The translations under genes and the position numbers were made by a program. Below are positions 25,730 to 34,328 of a stretch of DNA of 64,000 bases, one piece after another. Below the pieces are notes generated by a model. It searched no databases, was not told where the DNA came from, and was given only the letters and a program-made list of their open reading frames with translations. This stretch comes from CAYOHP01 sp964403795 [NCBI: uncultured bacterium] (GTDB lineage Bacteria > Muiribacteriota > UBA6191 > CAZXTJ01). The DNA is taken from positions 11,402 to 75,401 of the forward strand of contig CAYOHP010000012.1 of NCBI GenBank assembly GCA_964403795.1. The letters are read 5' to 3'. The number at the start of each line of letters is the position of its first letter. Position 1 is the stretch's first letter.

Positions 25730-27238
25730 TCAGGATCCGGCGACCATCACCCCTCTGGCCTCGTCCTCCAGCCACGGCGAGGGAAGGCCGGGATCGGCGA
25801 CCAGGGCGAGGAGGCGAGGCACCTCGGCCGGTCCCCGTTCCCAGGCCGGGGGCGCGATCGAGCCTTCCCGGGCGAGATCCCGGGTCCGTGGCCGCGCCCT
25901 GTCCGAGAGCCAGGCTGCCACCAGCGAGCGAGCCTCGGCGCTGGCCGGCGCGTGCTCGTCCCCGATCCAGGGGCGGATCGACTCGAGCGCCGAGAGTCCG
26001 CGGAGCACGTCATAGTGGTAGAAGCGCGGGAAGACGGGGTGGGCCCAGGCGGGATTTGCGACGCGCCCGCTCCGTAGGGACCGGTGCAGGCGCCGGGATC
26101 CGAGGTAGCCCGCGGCGGCGCGGAGGCAGCCTTCCTCCGACGGTGTGAAGGGACGCTCGGTCATCCGCACCAGGAGTTCGAGGCAGGGCGCGGTCGAGAG
26201 GAAGGAGCTGCGGGGGCGCTCCGGCGTGCAGGCGGACTCGTCGCAGTTCCAGCCGCCGTCGGGGAGCTGGTAGCCGAGCAGCCAATCCCGGATCCAGGGC
26301 ATGCGGGCGTCGAGGTCGACCCCGGCGTTCCAGAGCACCCGCGCCAGGTTGCCGAGCGCGCAGTGGCAGAGGACCTGGCGGCGGGGATCGATCCCGGCAG
26401 GGAGTGAATCGCCGGGCAGCGGGAAGGTCCGCAGGTAGTGGCGGTCCAGGACCGTGGCCAGGCCTTCGACCACGGAAGCCGGCAGGCGGTGGGACAGGCC
26501 CATCTCGTCGAGCAGGCTCGCCCGCCACCAGGTCGAGGTCCACTTGGGCCAGTAGGGATCGGGTGCGTTCCGGGGATCGGCTTCGGGTTCCGCTAGCGCC
26601 GCGACCTCGGCCTCGACGGCGTCCAGGATGCCGCGGCCGGCCAGGCCTTCGCGACGGGTCGGATCCTCGGTCGGCGGAGGGCGCCAGGGACGGAAGTCGG
26701 GGTCCCGCCGGAAGCCCGAGCCGTCGTGGAAGACCCGCACCACGTCGGGGAAGCCGAGCCGCTTCCAGGCTTCGAGGTCGAACGACGGATCGAAGCGATG
26801 GAGGAAGGCGGCCAGGACCGTGCCGTGGGTGGCCACCGCGATCCGCTCGCCGGGGTAGCGGTCGACCAGACGGATCAGCGCCGCGGTGATCCGGTCGGTG
26901 GCCTGCCGGTTGGTCTCGCCTCCCGGGAGCGCCTGGTCGGGATGCTCCCAGGCTTGGCGGACCGCGGCCTCGAAGTCTGGCACCCAGGCGCCCAGGTTCC
27001 GCTCCCGGAGCTCGGGATCGAGTTCGAGCGGGAGTCCCAGCCGGCGGGCCAGCGGGGCCAGCGTGTCGCGGGCCCGGTCGTAGCTGCTGGCGACCACCCG
27101 GGTCGGGGCGTAGCGGGCCAGCACCGCCCCGAGTTTCCGGGCATCGAGGTGGCCCCTCGGGGTGAGCGGCCAGTGCGCCTCGGGGAGCCGAGGGTCGGGC
27201 GCGCTCCGGGCGTGCCGGACCAGCAGGAGGGTGGTCAG
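25730..27238 (-). CDS. Histidine phosphatase (PGM family) fused to alpha/alpha-toroid-like domain, CTG start
   Basis: The first ~190 residues are a phosphoglycerate-mutase-type phosphatase: catalytic His9 in MTTLLLVRHARS, ASSYDRARDTL, RERNLGAW and the second catalytic His in IAVATHGTVLAAFLHR. Residues about 215-500 are Trp-rich helical pairs with LLGYQLPDGGWNCDESA. This resembles the QW-type repeats of squalene-cyclase/prenyltransferase alpha/alpha barrels. In-frame sequence upstream of the catalytic His has no ATG, GTG or TTG, only CTG 27238, placed exactly where homologues have Met. The GTG at 27124 would remove the active site. The CTG follows the uvrD stop in the same frame, 3 bases after it. 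The substrate is unknown. Confidence 0.75.
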   Translation of the reverse strand: MTTLLLVRHARSAPDPRLPEAHWPLTPRGHLDARKLGAVLARYAPTRVVASSYDRARDTLAPLARRLGLPLELDPELRERNLGAWVPDFEAAVRQAWEHPDQALPGGETNRQATDRITAALIRLVDRYPGERIAVATHGTVLAAFLHRFDPSFDLEAWKRLGFPDVVRVFHDGSGFRRDPDFRPWRPPPTEDPTRREGLAGRGILDAVEAEVAALAEPEADPRNAPDPYWPKWTSTWWRASLLDEMGLSHRLPASVVEGLATVLDRHYLRTFPLPGDSLPAGIDPRRQVLCHCALGNLARVLWNAGVDLDARMPWIRDWLLGYQLPDGGWNCDESACTPERPRSSFLSTAPCLELLVRMTERPFTPSEEGCLRAAAGYLGSRRLHRSLRSGRVANPAWAHPVFPRFYHYDVLRGLSALESIRPWIGDEHAPASAEARSLVAAWLSDRARPRTRDLAREGSIAPPAWERGPAEVPRLLALVADPGLPSPWLEDEARGVMVAGS

Positions 27239-27241
27239 GGC

Positions 27242-29182
27242 TCAGACCCACCCGTTGCCGACCTGGAGGTGCTCCTCGCCGATCTCCTCGAGGAAGCGGG
27301 AGCGGGTGCCGAAACGCTGGGTGCCGTGCAGGAATCGGAAGCTCGAGGCGCTGAGGAAGAGCCTCTGCTTCGCCCGGGTCATGCCGACGTAGAGGAGCCT
27401 CCGCTCCTCCTCGAGCTGGTCGGGGTCGCCGTACGAGCTGGCGTGGGGCAGGATGCCCTCCTCGAGGCCGACCACGAAGACCAGCGGGAACTCGAGACCC
27501 TTGGCGTTGTGGAGGGTCATCAGGCTCACGGTGCCCCTCCCGTCCTGCAGGTCGTCGACGCCTGCGAGCAGCGAGGCGTCCTCCAGGAAGCCGCGTAGGG
27601 TCGGCTCCTCGACCCGGCCCGCGTACTCGGCCATGGCGTTCTCGAGTTCGTCGACCAGCTCCAGGTCGTCGTCCCGCTGCTGATGGATGAGGTGGGCCCG
27701 GTAGGAGAGCCGCTCGATCAGGTGGCGCAGCACCGGGAGCGGCGGCCCCTCGGCGGCGAGCCGGTCGAGATCGTCGAGCAGGGCGGCGGTCTCGAGACCG
27801 GCCCTCCCGGCCTTCCCCCCCATGACCTTCGGGTCGCGGAGGTGATGGGGGCCCGGTTCCCCGGTCCGGTCGGCGGCGGCGAGGAGCTTCTCGACGGCCT
27901 TGTCGCCGATGCCGCGCTTGGGCTCCGAGAGGGCCCGGACCAGGGCGTCGCGATCGCGGGGGTTCACCACCAGGCGGAGGTAGGCGAGGAGGTCCTTCAC
28001 CACCTTGCGCTCGAAGAAGCGGAGGCCCCCGTAGACCCGGTAGGGAAGGGCGTGACGGACCAGCGCCTGCTCCACGGTCCGGGCCAGCGCATGGGTGCGG
28101 TAGAAGATCGCGATCTGGTCCCGGTCGAAGCCCTCCTCGGCGACCATCCAGCGGATCGCCTGGACCACGAACTCGGCCTCCTCCTCGGCGTCCTGGGCGT
28201 GGAAGTAGGCGACCTTGTGCCGGCTGGGCTTGTCCGACCAGACCTCCCGTTCCTTGCGGCGGGAACGGTTGTGCCCGATCATCCGGTTGGCGGCCTCCAG
28301 CACCGGGGTCGGGCAGCGGTAGTTCACCTCGAGCTGGAGCACCCGGGCGCCCGGGTAGTCGGCCTCGAAGTCGAGGATGTTGCGGATGTCGGCGCCCCGC
28401 CAGCCGTAGATCGACTGGTCCTCGTCGCCCACCACGCAGAGGTTGGCGCCCGGACCGGTGAGCAGCTTCATCAGGCGGTACTGGGTCCGGTCGGTGTCCT
28501 GGTACTCGTCGACCATCAGGTGGCGGAAGCGCTCCTGGTAGTGGTTGCGGATCTCGTCGTTGCCGGCGAGCAGGCGGACCGGGAGGGCGATCAGGTCGGC
28601 GAAGTCGACCGCGTTCTGCTTGGCGAGCTCCTCCTGGTAGCTCTGGTAGACGAGGAGCTTCCTGCGATCGACCTCGGGATCCTCGGGCGAGAGGTCTTGG
28701 GGACGGAGGCCCTGGGACTTCCACAGCGAGATGGAGGCGCGGGCCCCGCCCACAGGCACGAGCTCGGTGTCGAAGCCGGTTTCCTTGTAGATCCGGCGGA
28801 TCACCCGCTCGGCGTCGGTCTCGTCGAAGATGGTGAAACCGGGGTCGAGACCGGCCGCCTCTGCATGGAGCCGGAGCAGGCGGGCTCCCAGGGCATGGAA
28901 GGTGGTGATCCAGAGACTGCGGGGCGCGGCCGCGCCCAGGAAGTGCTCGATCCGTTCCCGCATCTCCCGGGCCGCCTTGTTGGTGAAGGTGACCGCCAGG
29001 ATCCGGTGCGGAGGAACCGCCCGGTCGAGGAGCAGGTGGGCGATCCGGTGGGTGATCACCCGGGTCTTGCCGCTGCCGGCCCCGGCCAGGAGCAGGACCG
29101 GGCCCTCGGTCGCCAGCACCGCTTGCTGCTGCGAGGGGCTGAGCGAGTCCAGGGCGAGGGCGTGGGGGGCGGGCTGGGTCAT
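27242..29182 (-). CDS. UvrD/PcrA/Rep-type DNA helicase
   Basis: This is a superfamily 1A 3'-5' helicase with all motifs visible. LSPSQQQAVLATEGPVLLLAGAGSGKT (Q motif and Walker A), TFTNKAAREMRER, DEYQDTDRTQYRLM (Walker B), VVGDEDQSIYGWRGA, LEVNYRCP, VSLMTLHNAKGLEFPLVFVVG and EEERRLLYVGMTRAK follow in order. At 646 residues it is slightly shorter than E. coli UvrD (720). Such helicases act in nucleotide excision and mismatch repair and clear RecA or RNA polymerase. ATG 29182 is preferred over GTG or ATG forms further upstream. TAGGCT 8 bases before it suggests a leaderless transcript. It heads an operon with the phosphatase fusion and a small membrane protein. Confidence 0.93.
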   Translation of the reverse strand: MTQPAPHALALDSLSPSQQQAVLATEGPVLLLAGAGSGKTRVITHRIAHLLLDRAVPPHRILAVTFTNKAAREMRERIEHFLGAAAPRSLWITTFHALGARLLRLHAEAAGLDPGFTIFDETDAERVIRRIYKETGFDTELVPVGGARASISLWKSQGLRPQDLSPEDPEVDRRKLLVYQSYQEELAKQNAVDFADLIALPVRLLAGNDEIRNHYQERFRHLMVDEYQDTDRTQYRLMKLLTGPGANLCVVGDEDQSIYGWRGADIRNILDFEADYPGARVLQLEVNYRCPTPVLEAANRMIGHNRSRRKEREVWSDKPSRHKVAYFHAQDAEEEAEFVVQAIRWMVAEEGFDRDQIAIFYRTHALARTVEQALVRHALPYRVYGGLRFFERKVVKDLLAYLRLVVNPRDRDALVRALSEPKRGIGDKAVEKLLAAADRTGEPGPHHLRDPKVMGGKAGRAGLETAALLDDLDRLAAEGPPLPVLRHLIERLSYRAHLIHQQRDDDLELVDELENAMAEYAGRVEEPTLRGFLEDASLLAGVDDLQDGRGTVSLMTLHNAKGLEFPLVFVVGLEEGILPHASSYGDPDQLEEERRLLYVGMTRAKQRLFLSASSFRFLHGTQRFGTRSRFLEEIGEEHLQVGNGWV

Positions 29183-29394
29183 CGGAGTCCAGCCTAGCCC
29201 GGGGTCGGGAACCGGATCGACCATGGTGGGGCCTCGGGGACCGGGGTCTCTGGGCTGGGCTGGCGTCCGGGGCGGCGGGTCATCCGGACCCGAGCGATCC
29301 TGGGGAACGGGGCAGGATGTCCCGGCTCCGGATCGGTGAGGCGCACCAGGAACGAAGGTGCGGTTGGAACGGTCCCTGCTAGGGAAGGGTCCGC

Positions 29395-31737
29395 ATGCCG
29401 ATTCCGCGTCGCATCCCGCTGCCCCTCTCTCGCCGGCCCCGGAACCCCGGGGCCCGGGCCGGGTTCCTGTTGCCGAGCGCGGTCTTCGTGGGCGTGGTGG
29501 TGCTCGGCCTGGCGGCTTCCTATCTCTACATGGCCCGGGTCCAGGACGGCCGCGGCCGGCGCTACCAGGCGACCCTGGCGGCCCGCTTCCTGGCCGAGGG
29601 GGTTCGGGAGCTGGTGCTCCACCTGGTGCGGGATGCCGCCACCCCCAAGGCCCGACCCGGCCTGGGCGGGGAGGCCGATTCCGGCTTCCGGGTGGTGGCC
29701 CGGGAGCTGCCTTCCCGCCTTCCCGAAACGCTCGGGAAGTATGGCATCAAGGAGTCGGTGAAGGACCATCGCAAAGCCCTGGACCGGCTGTTCGGAGAGG
29801 GTGCGAGCGAGCTCGTCGATCGCCTGGAGGCCGAGATCCTGGGGGCCTCGGTGCGGCTGCGCCTGGGCTTCGAGATCGGCCGCTTCCCGGGCGCCCCGGA
29901 CTGGTGGGTGGACCCGGTCGCCAAGGCCCTCGAGGTCACGGTCTCGGTCGAGGTGGACCAGGCCGGGTTCACCGCCCGGACCGAAGGGGCGACCGTGGTC
30001 GTCGTCTACCCGCTGGGGGCGCCCCTGGTGGGTCGCTTCACCTCGAACCGGGACTGGGCCTGGCACGATCCCAAGTTCCAGCTCCCGTCGCGGCCCTTCG
30101 CCCCGGGTCGCCCGGACGGGGAGCTCATGGAGAAGGTGGGGACGGTGGAGCCGGGGAGCGCGGCCAAGGCGTTCGCGGACCACGGCTGGGCCTACCCGCA
30201 GGTGGTGGACGTGCTTCCGGGCGGGGGCTCGCTGGGGCAGCACCTCCTCCTCTGGAAGCCGGAAGGCGGCAAGTCCCCCATGCCCGAGGCCAGGATCCTC
30301 CTGGAGCAGCCCCGGGGAGCCCCGGACGGGGCCACCGATCCGTTGCACCCGGAGCTCCGGCAGGAGGCCTTCCTGACCGGCGTGATCCAGGGATCGGGCG
30401 TCCCCCCGATCGACAGCTGGCCGGGCGGGGACCTCCGGGCCACCATCTACGCCGATGATCGCCATCCCCGGACCGTGGCGACCCACGGCCACCACTCGCC
30501 GTTCGGGAGCGGTGTGGACCCGAGTCCGACCTTCGCCCCGGCCAGCCGGATGCGCTTCGAGGCCCGTGCCGCCCTGGTGGTGGACCGGGACCGGAGCGGG
30601 AGCGACGAGCGGGCGCAGCGCTACGAGACCGGGATCGATCTCCCCCGCCGGGAGGGAGTGGCCTACGAACTGGGGACCGCGCCCGGCGAGTTCGAGCTCC
30701 TGGTCTCCGAGTTCGAGCGGGCCGAGGCCGGTGCCCCGGCGCCCCGGCTGCCGCGGGTCCCCGAGGCGATCGAGAACCGGAACCTCACGTTCAGCGACGG
30801 CGGAGCACCCAGGATCCTCGCCAGCGAAGCGCCCTATGCCGAGCTCGGCCTCGATCCTGCGGAGTATGCCCTGGGCGAGGTCTTCCCCGACCCCGGCGAG
30901 TACACCCGGCTGGCGAGCCGCTGGGTCGAGGTGCCCCTCCAGATGGCCTGCCGGCTCGGCGCCCTCCCGTTGGAAGGCTCGCAGCGGCTCCTCGAGGAGA
31001 TGGTCTGGGGTCGGCGCGGCCTGGACGAGGCCCGGGCCTGGCACGAGACGCCCCGGCAGCTCTCGCACCGCGATCCCCTCCACAAGGTGAAGGAGCGCCC
31101 CGAGGATGCCCTGCACTTCGACCTGGGGCCCTCGACCGGGGATCCGGCCGAGGACGACCGGGACTTCGTCGAGGCGCTGGAGGAAGCCGCCCGGTTCCGG
31201 ATGCATCGCTGGCAGCCGGAGATCTTCGTGTTCGGTTCCGAAGACCTGGAGCGGTACTTCCCGGACGGGGACCTCCGGGGCTACCGGGTCCGGGTCCTGC
31301 CCCGGGCCCTGGATGCCGCGGCCCCGGTGAAGGCTTCGGAGCTGGGCTTGAAGGGAGGGACCCTGGTGGCCGAGATCGTCGAACTCGACGGGACTCTCCC
31401 GGTCCAGTCGGAGGCCGATCCCCTCGAGGTCGGATCCGCCAACCTGTTCCTGTCGGGCGGGAACGGGGCCGTCCAGGTGGCCGCGATGGGACGGCTGGAG
31501 CCGCTGCGCCGGAGGCCGGAGGATCAGGTCGAGGTGAAGGGGACGAGCTACCAGGGCGACGCTCCGATCTTCCAGGACGGGTTCCCCAACCAGGAGGCGG
31601 TGGCCGCCGCCATCGAGGAGATCCGCAAGCGACATGCCGGCCCGGCGTCGCTGTGCACGGTCTGGGATGCGATCCGCGATCCGATCGGTCCGAAGGCCGA
31701 TGCCGGCTACCGGGTGGCATGGGTGGGACTGCGATGA
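29395..31737 (+). CDS. PilX/GspK-like anchor protein of minor-pilin cluster 1
   Basis: The 780-residue product has a basic N-terminus and one membrane helix (GFLLPSAVFVGVVVLGLAASYLYMA). A helical stretch (ATLAARFLAEGVRELVLHLV) continues it as in pilin-like proteins, then comes a very large extracellular region. The GFTLxE prepilin motif is not seen, so it resembles PilX or GspK accessory proteins rather than a standard prepilin. No enzyme domain was recognised in residues 80-780. It overlaps the next prepilin gene by 4 bases (ATGA). AGGGAAGGG lies 5 bases before the ATG. It probably initiates or caps a pseudopilus with the two downstream gene products. Confidence 0.7.
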   Translation: MPIPRRIPLPLSRRPRNPGARAGFLLPSAVFVGVVVLGLAASYLYMARVQDGRGRRYQATLAARFLAEGVRELVLHLVRDAATPKARPGLGGEADSGFRVVARELPSRLPETLGKYGIKESVKDHRKALDRLFGEGASELVDRLEAEILGASVRLRLGFEIGRFPGAPDWWVDPVAKALEVTVSVEVDQAGFTARTEGATVVVVYPLGAPLVGRFTSNRDWAWHDPKFQLPSRPFAPGRPDGELMEKVGTVEPGSAAKAFADHGWAYPQVVDVLPGGGSLGQHLLLWKPEGGKSPMPEARILLEQPRGAPDGATDPLHPELRQEAFLTGVIQGSGVPPIDSWPGGDLRATIYADDRHPRTVATHGHHSPFGSGVDPSPTFAPASRMRFEARAALVVDRDRSGSDERAQRYETGIDLPRREGVAYELGTAPGEFELLVSEFERAEAGAPAPRLPRVPEAIENRNLTFSDGGAPRILASEAPYAELGLDPAEYALGEVFPDPGEYTRLASRWVEVPLQMACRLGALPLEGSQRLLEEMVWGRRGLDEARAWHETPRQLSHRDPLHKVKERPEDALHFDLGPSTGDPAEDDRDFVEALEEAARFRMHRWQPEIFVFGSEDLERYFPDGDLRGYRVRVLPRALDAAAPVKASELGLKGGTLVAEIVELDGTLPVQSEADPLEVGSANLFLSGGNGAVQVAAMGRLEPLRRRPEDQVEVKGTSYQGDAPIFQDGFPNQEAVAAAIEEIRKRHAGPASLCTVWDAIRDPIGPKADAGYRVAWVGLR

Positions 31738-32258
31738 GCGGTCACCCTGGTCGTCGCGGCGGGCTCACCCTGGTCGAGGTGCTGATCGCGGGGGTCGTCT
31801 TCCTGCTCATGGTGATGGTGTTCCAGGGGATGTTCTCGGTGGCCCACGGGGGCGAGGGCCGGGACCTGCGCCGGACCCAGGCGATGGCGATGGCGGCCGA
31901 GCTCATGGAACAGGTCACCACGGTGCACTCCTTGAAGGCCGACCTGCCGCTCTGGGGCGGGAAGGACGGGGCGATCCACCCCGACGGACTCCCCGAGGGC
32001 GTGACCATGTACCACTGCCCGGGAGGCCAGCTCTTCACGTTGCCCGACGTGCCGGGGTTCCGTCGAAGGCTCTCGATCGAGGAGTACCGGATCGGCGGCG
32101 AGGACGCCCTGCTCCGCCCCGATCGCAACTACCGGATCCGGGTCGAGGTCGAGTACCCGGGACCCTTCGGGGAGGACCGCATGGTGCGGCTGGTGACGAC
32201 CCGTTCCCGTCCGGTGGTCGCCAAGCCCAGATTGGAGCCGCCCCCATGGATCGAGTGA
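31734..32258 (+). CDS. Type IV prepilin-like protein (PilV/GspI type), cluster 1
   Basis: The 174-residue product has a short basic leader and the prepilin motif GGLTLVEVLIAGVVFLLMVM, with cleavage expected after the second Gly (GG-LTLVE). The +5 Glu is present. The globular part is small and contains one Cys. The ATG start sits in the overlap with the previous stop, so translation is probably coupled. It is likely an N-methylated minor pilin. Confidence 0.85.
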   Translation: MSGHPGRRGGLTLVEVLIAGVVFLLMVMVFQGMFSVAHGGEGRDLRRTQAMAMAAELMEQVTTVHSLKADLPLWGGKDGAIHPDGLPEGVTMYHCPGGQLFTLPDVPGFRRRLSIEEYRIGGEDALLRPDRNYRIRVEVEYPGPFGEDRMVRLVTTRSRPVVAKPRLEPPPWIE

Positions 32259-33118
32259 GGCAGCGAGCGGGCGCGGGCCGTCGGGGCTTCACCCTGGTCG
32301 AGGTGCTGGTGGCGGCGGCGGTGGCCGCCCTGGCCGCGGCCGCCTTCTACCAGACCATGGCGGCTTCGGCGATCCGGTTCCGCCAGGGCGAGTCGGGACT
32401 CGAGGCCAGCGAGGAGGCCCAGCGGATCCTCGAGTACCTGCGCAAGGACATGCAGGGGCCCTTCCCCTGGACGCCCTGCAACTACCCCGAGAAGGTCCTG
32501 AAGTCCCTGGGCTTCCCGGGGTCGCGCCTCGATTTCGCGGTGATCCCGCGCCGGGTAGCCCGTTGGATCACCTACTACCGGACCCCGGACCGGGTGCCGG
32601 AAGGACCGGTCCGGGAGGCGACCCGCCACCTGGCGGAGGTGGGCTGGAACCCAACGGCCGGGGCCCCCTGCGAAGTGAGCTGGCCCTGCTGCACCGATGC
32701 GGGACCCCGCTGGATCGGGCCGAGCCCTCCCATGAAGGAACTCGAATGCCTGCGGACGGACCAGCCCTGGGTCGACTTCCTGGAGCGGTCCCCCAGGACC
32801 GGAGGCCGGGACTTCTGGGTGATCGGCCCCGCCATCTGGAGGTTCGATCCGGCCACGGGATCGGTGGTCCGCTGGACCGAGGAGTCGGGCGCCGCCAGCT
32901 TCGGGGAGGGGCGCCTGGAGCGCTTCGGGGTGATGCCCACCGAGGAGCACTCGGCCAACGAATACCTGAAGCCGAAGCGTTCGGTGGGGGTGGGGCCGTC
33001 GAAGCACATGCTCGAGGTCTCGCTGGCCTTCCGCCGGGACGCCGGGCGCATCGACCTGGAGCTGAGGACCTTGCTGACGGTCCCTCCCTACGCGGCCTGG
33101 TACGGGCCGATCCCGTGA
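32246..33118 (+). CDS. Type IV prepilin-like protein (PilW/GspJ type), cluster 1
   Basis: The 290-residue product has the leader MDRVRQRAGAGRRG and the motif RGFTLVEVLVAAAVAALAAAAF, with cleavage expected at G-F. The large C-terminal domain includes a Cys-rich stretch (APCEVSWPCCTDAG), likely disulphide-bonded outside the cell. The start overlaps the preceding gene by 13 bases. It is the last gene of the cluster, and a convergent gene follows. Confidence 0.85.
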   Translation: MDRVRQRAGAGRRGFTLVEVLVAAAVAALAAAAFYQTMAASAIRFRQGESGLEASEEAQRILEYLRKDMQGPFPWTPCNYPEKVLKSLGFPGSRLDFAVIPRRVARWITYYRTPDRVPEGPVREATRHLAEVGWNPTAGAPCEVSWPCCTDAGPRWIGPSPPMKELECLRTDQPWVDFLERSPRTGGRDFWVIGPAIWRFDPATGSVVRWTEESGAASFGEGRLERFGVMPTEEHSANEYLKPKRSVGVGPSKHMLEVSLAFRRDAGRIDLELRTLLTVPPYAAWYGPIP

Positions 33119-33152
33119 CCGTTCGGATCCGCCTCGGAGAGCCCGTCGGGTC

Positions 33153-34286
33153 TCAGGATCCGGAGGTGCGCTTGCCGGGAGCGAGCGCCGCGACCTTCTT
33201 CTTGGCCTCTTCGTGCCCCTGGTCGGCGGCTTTGCGGTACCACTGGAGGGCTGAGGCGAGGTTCTTGGGCACTGCCTTGCCCTCCTCGAGCAGGCGTCCC
33301 AGGGCGTATTGGGCGGCGCTCTGGTTCTGGGCTGCGGCCTTGGAGTACCACTGGAAGGCGGAGCGGAGATCGGGGGCTACGCCCTCGCCCTTCTCCAGCA
33401 TCCAACCGTAGGAGTACTGCCCGCTGGCGTTCCCCTGCTGGGCGGCCTTCTGGTACCAGGTGGCGGCGGTGTTCGGGTCCTTCTCCACGCCGATCCCGTA
33501 GTAGTAGAGGTCGCCGAGCAGATCCTGTCCCGAGGAGTTGCCGGACTCGGCGGCCAGGCGGGTCCAGGCCAGCGCGGCCCGCGGGTCGGCGCTCACGCCC
33601 TGGCCGTTCTTGGCCATGAAGCCGAGCGAGTACTGGGCATGGCCATGGCCGAGGATGGCGGCCTCCCGGTACTTGGCGGCGGCGGCGGCGAGGTCCTTGG
33701 CGACGCCCCGGCCGAAGTAGAGGTTCTCGCCCTCGTCGTAGAGGCGCTTGGCGGCTTCGACCTGGGTCGGGCTGGGGCGGGCCACGATCGGGGGGAGCTC
33801 GAAGGGTGGGGGGGCGGCAGGGGGAGCGACCGGGGGAGGCGGGGGCGCGGTGGGCTCCTCGTCGCAGCCGCGGGCGATCCCGGCGAGCGATGCGAGCAGC
33901 TGACGGGCGGCCTCGGCCCAGGCGTCGGCACGCGTCTCCTCCCCCGAGAGGACGACCGCGCTGGTCGCGGCCGCCTTGGCGGGATGGACGATCAGGGGAT
34001 CGATCCCCCACTGGGTCTGGTCCCCGCAGAACACCCGGGCCCGGGGGGCGGGTCCCGGGGGCTGCCACATTCCCACCAGGCGTCCGGCAGGCCATGGGAT
34101 CTCGAGTTCGGCGAGGTAGGAACAGGTCACCTCGCTGGGCCCGCTGGTGCCCAGGAAGACCCGGGTGTCGGAGAGGCGGAGACCGGGGATCTCGGGGCAG
34201 GGGACCGGGGCGTCGGCCGGTGCCGGGGGAGCCGCGAGGACCAGGGCGGAGATGGCGATGGCGAGCGGGCGGAGGCGGGTTGCCAC
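33153..34286 (-). CDS. Exported Sel1-repeat protein
   Basis: The 377-residue product has a signal peptide (LAIAISALVLAAPPAPADA), a Cys-containing domain (about 28-150), a Pro-rich linker and then about five Sel1-like repeats of ~36 residues (for example AAAAKYREAAILGHGHAQYSLGFMAKNGQGVSAD). Sel1 repeats are TPR-like scaffolds for protein contacts. It lies 42 bases downstream of the sigma-54-driven lipoprotein gene and is probably co-transcribed. A second input may exist because TACGCT lies 6 bases before its GTG start. Confidence 0.85.
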   Translation of the reverse strand: MATRLRPLAIAISALVLAAPPAPADAPVPCPEIPGLRLSDTRVFLGTSGPSEVTCSYLAELEIPWPAGRLVGMWQPPGPAPRARVFCGDQTQWGIDPLIVHPAKAAATSAVVLSGEETRADAWAEAARQLLASLAGIARGCDEEPTAPPPPPVAPPAAPPPFELPPIVARPSPTQVEAAKRLYDEGENLYFGRGVAKDLAAAAAKYREAAILGHGHAQYSLGFMAKNGQGVSADPRAALAWTRLAAESGNSSGQDLLGDLYYYGIGVEKDPNTAATWYQKAAQQGNASGQYSYGWMLEKGEGVAPDLRSAFQWYSKAAAQNQSAAQYALGRLLEEGKAVPKNLASALQWYRKAADQGHEEAKKKVAALAPGKRTSGS

Positions 34287-34328
34287 GGGGCGAGCGTAGC
34301 ACGGGGGGCGGACCCCGGTTCGGGCCGG

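Noticed and set aside
29365-29380. TGGAACGGTCCCTGCT, a second sigma-54-like element before pilin cluster 1
   Set aside because: It resembles -24/-12 with GG and GC correctly spaced, but the predicted start would fall about 4 bases before ATG 29395 and exclude its AGGGAAGGG ribosome-binding site. It might be real only if translation starts downstream.
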